Shown: one piece after another, positions 60,162 through 64,000 of the stretch
Layout of the letters: every line of letters starts with the position of its first letter
Position numbering within the stretch: the first letter of the stretch is position 1
DNA from: Cliona cf. orientalis
Lineage: Eukaryota > Porifera > Demospongiae > Clionaida > Clionaidae
DNA: 64,000 nucleotides
Direction of reading: 5' to 3'
NCBI GenBank assembly: GCA_963930775.1
Contig: OZ005702.1
Coordinates: 2,356,001 to 2,420,000 of the forward strand
Made by a program: the position numbers and the translations under genes
Notes under the pieces: generated by a model
Told to the model about the DNA's origin: nothing
Seen by the model: the letters and a program-made list of their open reading frames with translations, nothing else
Database searches by the model: none

Positions 60162-60876
60162 TAGCAACGATTGTTATTATCAGTAGTACAAATGGACTAG
60201 GGTGTTTATAATAATTGTACTGTTGGATTAATTATTAAATTTTTTTTGTTTTACTTTCTTGCCCATTGTTGCACTGTGTATCCTATAATGATTTCGAGTT
60301 TCATAATAATATTATTATTATTGTTATTGTTGTAGTTACAAAAATTATTTTGTCTTTATGTGTGTGCACTGTGTGATTTGTGTCATGCTGTTCATAACGA
60401 AAATTAATTATAATAATATTATTTAGTGAATGCAACACTAAGTGTGTACTATAATAATCATACCTGTATAATAATATACATGACATACTGGATAAACGTC
60501 TACTATTAAATTTTAATAGCGTACTTAATCTAATTTCGGATTTTGAAAAAAGTGCATTTTCCTCTGGTAATAATAATAATATTATTAATATGGCTTCACT
60601 TGATCTGCAACTCAAAAGGGACCCACGCATGCAGGAAACTTGATCAACTAAACTATGTTTGCCTTATTATGTTAACCGCTCATTTAATGTATAATTAGGT
60701 GGAGTGAAAATTAATGTTATGAATGATTAATGTGAGGGCATACAATTAAAACTATGACATTGTACATGTGCTAATGTATCATAGCGGAATAATAATAGCA
60801 TAGCTTTTGGCAATGTTCCAAATTTTGGCACATGTTCAAATTTGAGCAGGATATGAGTATAATAAAATATTATGTA
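60162..60876. other. Convergent intergenic region LRRK1 / C1 protein gene
   Basis: Very AT-rich with many taataat runs; contains the 3' UTRs of both convergent genes. No ORF or RNA gene is supported. Confidence 0.5.
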
Positions 60877-62288
60877 TCACTTGTCCTTTTTGGTCAAGGA
60901 AGCATCACAAGTCTTGGGGGTTTTCTCCTGACAGTGGTGGTGGACATTCTTACCGCAGTCGGAGCAGTGGACGCCTTGATTGTGAAATCCCCACAGGAGG
61001 CTACCACAGTGACGGCAGAATGTTGGAAAGTAGTAGTTCTTGGCACTGAAATTGTGAGGGTGAGCCTCCTGGTTGTACACATAAGAATAAATTATAGTGG
61101 CACAGTGGTTACTTACGACTTGTATCTTGGACAGTTTAATGCTACTTTACAGTGTTCTGTACAAGTTCACGTACTTTTAGCAAAGGCTCATCCCCTTGAT
61201 AATTTTACATGCCTAAGCATAGACTACTAATAATACATTAATTTTGACACCTAGAGGGGCATTAAATATAATTTGAGCTCAAATCCATTAGCACTATTGC
61301 TGACTACAAATTGTTTTACACTACTGTATGTCCATCAACACTCACAATTCCCAGTGGTAGGGTTGTGCCATGGCAGTGGAAGTTGATATCTTTTCCACAG
61401 CCCTTATGAACTGAAAAGTCACACACTAGATAATACAAGAGAAAGTAGTTAGTATAATGTCAAAACATTATAATCATTTCACTTACACTGGCATTTCTTT
61501 CCTTGTTGATATAATCCCCTGCAGATGAATGTGTATATACGATTATTAAAAGGTCCATAAGCTTACACTCAATCCCCTGTGGATTATAGCAGCTGTGGCC
61601 AGACTCTCAAGTTTAGCCATGTGAATTTGAACCAGATCCCCTACCTGGGACCACACTTTTGATATTAAAATTAATTTTGCTATGATCTATCAAATTTTTG
61701 CCTATTAGGGGATAGCCTCATCCCCAGTCTCCCTGATATTCTCATAAAAATCGGAGCAACTGGGTATGAGGCTACTAGGGGGACTTCCTAAAATTTTTTA
61801 TAATATTATTATGGCATTAGGGGAGAGGGGGGTCAAGGCTGTGACGTTTACTTAGTCCACTATAATAATATTATTAGTGTACTGTCTTTTCCTGGTGGGG
61901 GGGGGGGGGGGGGGGGGGGTCAAAACTTAATGTCACAATGATGTTCATTTTTCCGCAAAATAGTTTGGAAGTGCCACCTTAATTAAATTTGGTTATGGTA
62001 GTATTAAAATTAATAAGCTCCTTCATGCACACTTTTATCACTTTCAGGATCCTATTTGTATTATCAAAATAGGACTATTTTAATACATATTTATATACTT
62101 CAAGGATTTCATTGCTTTCTTCACACTGGGGCATGCATGACCTACCAGAGAAGGCTTCCACAAACGCCACAGAAAGTTGGCTGCTTAAAGTTGTGGAGTG
62201 AAAAGTTGTGATTCTTGATGTCGCTGGAGCTTCCCTGGTGGTCGGCGCGGGCCGATCCACTCACCAAAGGATCAGTTTCTCTCGACAT
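60877..62288 (-). CDS. Small protein with two C1 (phorbol-ester/DAG-type) zinc modules, four exons
   Basis: Minus-strand exons 62288-62146, 61518-61487, 61410-61346 and 61068-60877; phases match and the CDS is 432 nt (143 aa). After about 30 Ser/Asp-rich residues comes a C1-like module, [20 protein letters not shown]...KKC, spread over three exons. A canonical C1 follows in the last exon: [40 protein letters not shown] and the final CQEKTPKTC. The second has the full HxnCx2C...Cx2Cx4Hx2Cx7C zinc pattern. In the first, the spacing of the third and fourth Cys is stretched, the second His position is Asn, and the last Cys is missing. The protein ends soon after, with no kinase or other catalytic domain. 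It could be a free lipid-binding or regulatory unit. A missed exon is possible. Confidence 0.78.
61713..61774. repeat. Small hairpin repeat, TAGCCTCATCCCC copy
   Basis: tagcctcatccccagtctcc faces gcaactgggtatgaggcta within intron 1 of the C1 protein gene. Member of the family at 8878, 29314, 29583 and 30764. Confidence 0.6.
61897..61919. repeat. Poly-G run (23 bp)
   Basis: Uninterrupted G tract in intron 1 of the C1 protein gene. It is one of at least eight long G or C homopolymers in the window. Confidence 0.95.
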
Positions 62289-62572
62289 GACCACACGACA
62301 CTAGCCTGATTTGATAGCAACTTGATGAGTTTACATTAAACCCGTACTCCGGGCAGAGTGCAAAGTACTGTAAACAGGAAATTTGTAATACTAGACCCTA
62401 GTAGTAACATCTGCGCATGCGCATGTGCAGATGAAAAACTACAAGTGTCTCTTGGGGTGTCATTAAAGTTGTCATGGTATAAAACCATTACTGATTCCGA
62501 GGACACTGTGTATGTCGTAAAAAAGCAAAATCAAACTCAGACGCACGGTACTGATGCAGATGGCCTTGGACT

Positions 62573-62926
62573 AGCGATTACGGACCTCCAAATTTCACCA
62601 GTTTTTCCGCGGAACTTCTCCCAGTGGTATATCAATGTTCGAGTATCAGAAGGTAGCTCTCCACGAGCTCTATCCAACGGCGCTTGTAACGCGATCGTAG
62701 GTAAAATCGTTACGAAGCCACGCCCACCTAAATTTTCTCCATAGAAACTTAATACAAGCAAAAATGAAGCTAGCGGTGATTCCGCGTAACCGATTTGCAA
62801 GGTTAAGACCTCGGTAGATAGCTTTTTCATTGAGCTATCTACTGCAATTTGTTTCATGAAAGTACTCCTAGCCAGAGCCGAGATATTCACGATCTACTGC
62901 AGGCCCTTGGAGGTCCGTAATCGCTA
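62573..62926. mobile_element. Inverted-repeat element with AGCGATTACGGACCTCCAA ends
   Basis: agcgattacggacctccaa at 62573 and its exact complement at 62908-62926 bound about 350 bp of comparatively GC-rich sequence. ORFs on both strands across it (128 and 117 codons) show no family resemblance and are probably incidental. Confidence 0.65.
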
Positions 62927-64000
62927 CTTGGACTCTTAGTGGATAACTGCATGCAGCTAGGCCACTGTATGACATATCGAGAAGAAAGTGATGGATTGTA
63001 CTAGAGCATGTATCCATGCTATAGTAGCAGAATTATTCAAGATAAATAAAAAAAATGGTTGGCTCCTGCCCTATGCCAATCAGTGTGGTGGTGTTGCAGA
63101 TGATGATGGTGGTTATGTTGCTCTATACCAGATAACGTGTCTGAGCTCAGCTTCTACCAGTGTTGTCCATTGAATAGGACAGGGCCCATGTTTCATCTGG
63201 ATTTGGACCATCTTAGACTTCAATCAATGCACTCACTCACGGTGGTGATTTTTGGCATAGACCATTGCTCTACCTTCTAACTGAGTTTGTTCCAATCACA
63301 TTATTTTATGCATTATTATTGATCCTAGACAGACTCTTTCAAATGAACTTCACCTCGGCACCTATGATTTGTGTATATATATCCTGTACAGCAATAATAC
63401 TGTTTGAGCTAAACCACAACCAAGACAAAAATTAGGCTAATTATTTTTTAACCATCCCGAGTGCCAAGTGTGGGAGAATCATTCAGATCCTGCTTGCAGT
63501 GTGTGACTTTATAAACCTTGAATTTCTTCACCATGTTATCCGACTTCCATTTTGCATCGATCAGTAATAAACTTTATGATATTCATGCACATTATTCTTT
63601 TAGAACATCTCCCTGCATTCAGAATGCACATTTGAAATTTTATTATCCTTTGTTATTACCATGGAAACCATTTCACAGAATCAATGCATATGTTGCGTCT
63701 AGCCATGCTTAAAATCCAAAAGGGATCTCATAGAATCTGCAATCTTACAGCAAGATCCCCTATCAATCATTAAATTTTTCTCCTGAGTATTGATTGGATG
63801 TTGTAGACAAGAAGCTTAAGGTGGAAAAAAACTCAGAACCCTTCGATCACAGCATGTATATCATGTGTGGATCTATCTAATTCGAAAGTGCATGATACTA
63901 CAATGTCATGTATGAGTTTTAACAGCACTACAGACATCTATTATTATTATTAGCTATATAGGTGTGTTTCTTAATGAGTAATAAGTCTGACTCAGTGTAC
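62927..64000. other. Terminal 1.1 kb, no gene supported
   Basis: AT-rich with only short ORFs (about 60 codons) and no splice-consistent coding pattern I could recognise. It may be intergenic or part of an intron of a gene outside the window. Confidence 0.4.

Noticed and set aside
62358-62890. 128- and 117-codon ORFs on opposite strands
   Set aside because: Both cover the inverted-repeat element 62573-62926, overlap each other and show no recognisable domain.

Overview
This is a eukaryotic, almost certainly animal, nuclear window. It is AT-rich, has spliced genes with canonical GT/AG introns, and is full of short inverted-repeat (MITE-like) elements and microsatellites. Gene content points to an early-diverging metazoan, most likely a demosponge: a Pmp-repeat multi-pass membrane protein, a Death-Death-NACHT-LRR receptor, an Ig-TM-Death receptor and an intronless Death/STAND ATPase sit beside conserved OSTF1 and LRRK1 orthologues. 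The phylum is an inference from gene families. No species can be named from the sequence alone.

Layout. 1-6.4 kb: a foldback element, then an intronless 1741-residue Pmp-repeat, multi-TM protein (+). 6.9-15.6 kb: a four-exon NLR (+) with two Death domains, NACHT and LRRs. 15.6-18.6 kb: intergenic, with a foldback element and a decayed Ty3/Gypsy integrase piece. 18.6-27.2 kb: a nine-exon OSTF1 orthologue (-; SH3 plus ankyrin repeats). 27.8-34.2 kb: a ten-exon type I receptor (+) with two Ig-like domains, one TM helix and a C-terminal Death domain. It starts head-to-head with OSTF1 across about 600 bp. 36.0-60.2 kb: a 21-exon LRRK1-type Roco kinase (+; ANK-LRR-Roc-COR-kinase-propeller). Its exon 15/16 intron holds a complete intronless gene on the opposite strand (53.4-56.0 kb) for a Death-TM-STAND ATPase-multi-TM protein. 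60.9-62.3 kb: a four-exon gene (-) for a 143-residue protein with two C1 zinc-finger modules, convergent with LRRK1. The last 1.7 kb holds one foldback element and no gene I can support.

Gene models were built by hand. I matched splice-site phase at every junction, and each assembled CDS is an exact multiple of three. Predicted lengths are NLR 1418 aa, OSTF1 212 aa, Ig-Death receptor 586 aa, LRRK1 2195 aa and the C1 protein 143 aa.

Four Death domains in three genes, beside a Roco kinase and a cell-surface beta-helix protein, make this look like an innate-immune or cell-death neighbourhood. Functional cooperation is inference. The most unusual items are the Ig-TM-Death receptor, the nested antisense Death/STAND gene, a Penelope-like retroelement remnant in a LRRK1 intron carrying two hammerhead-ribozyme motifs, and the repeated growth of CT-rich microsatellites exactly at 3' splice sites.
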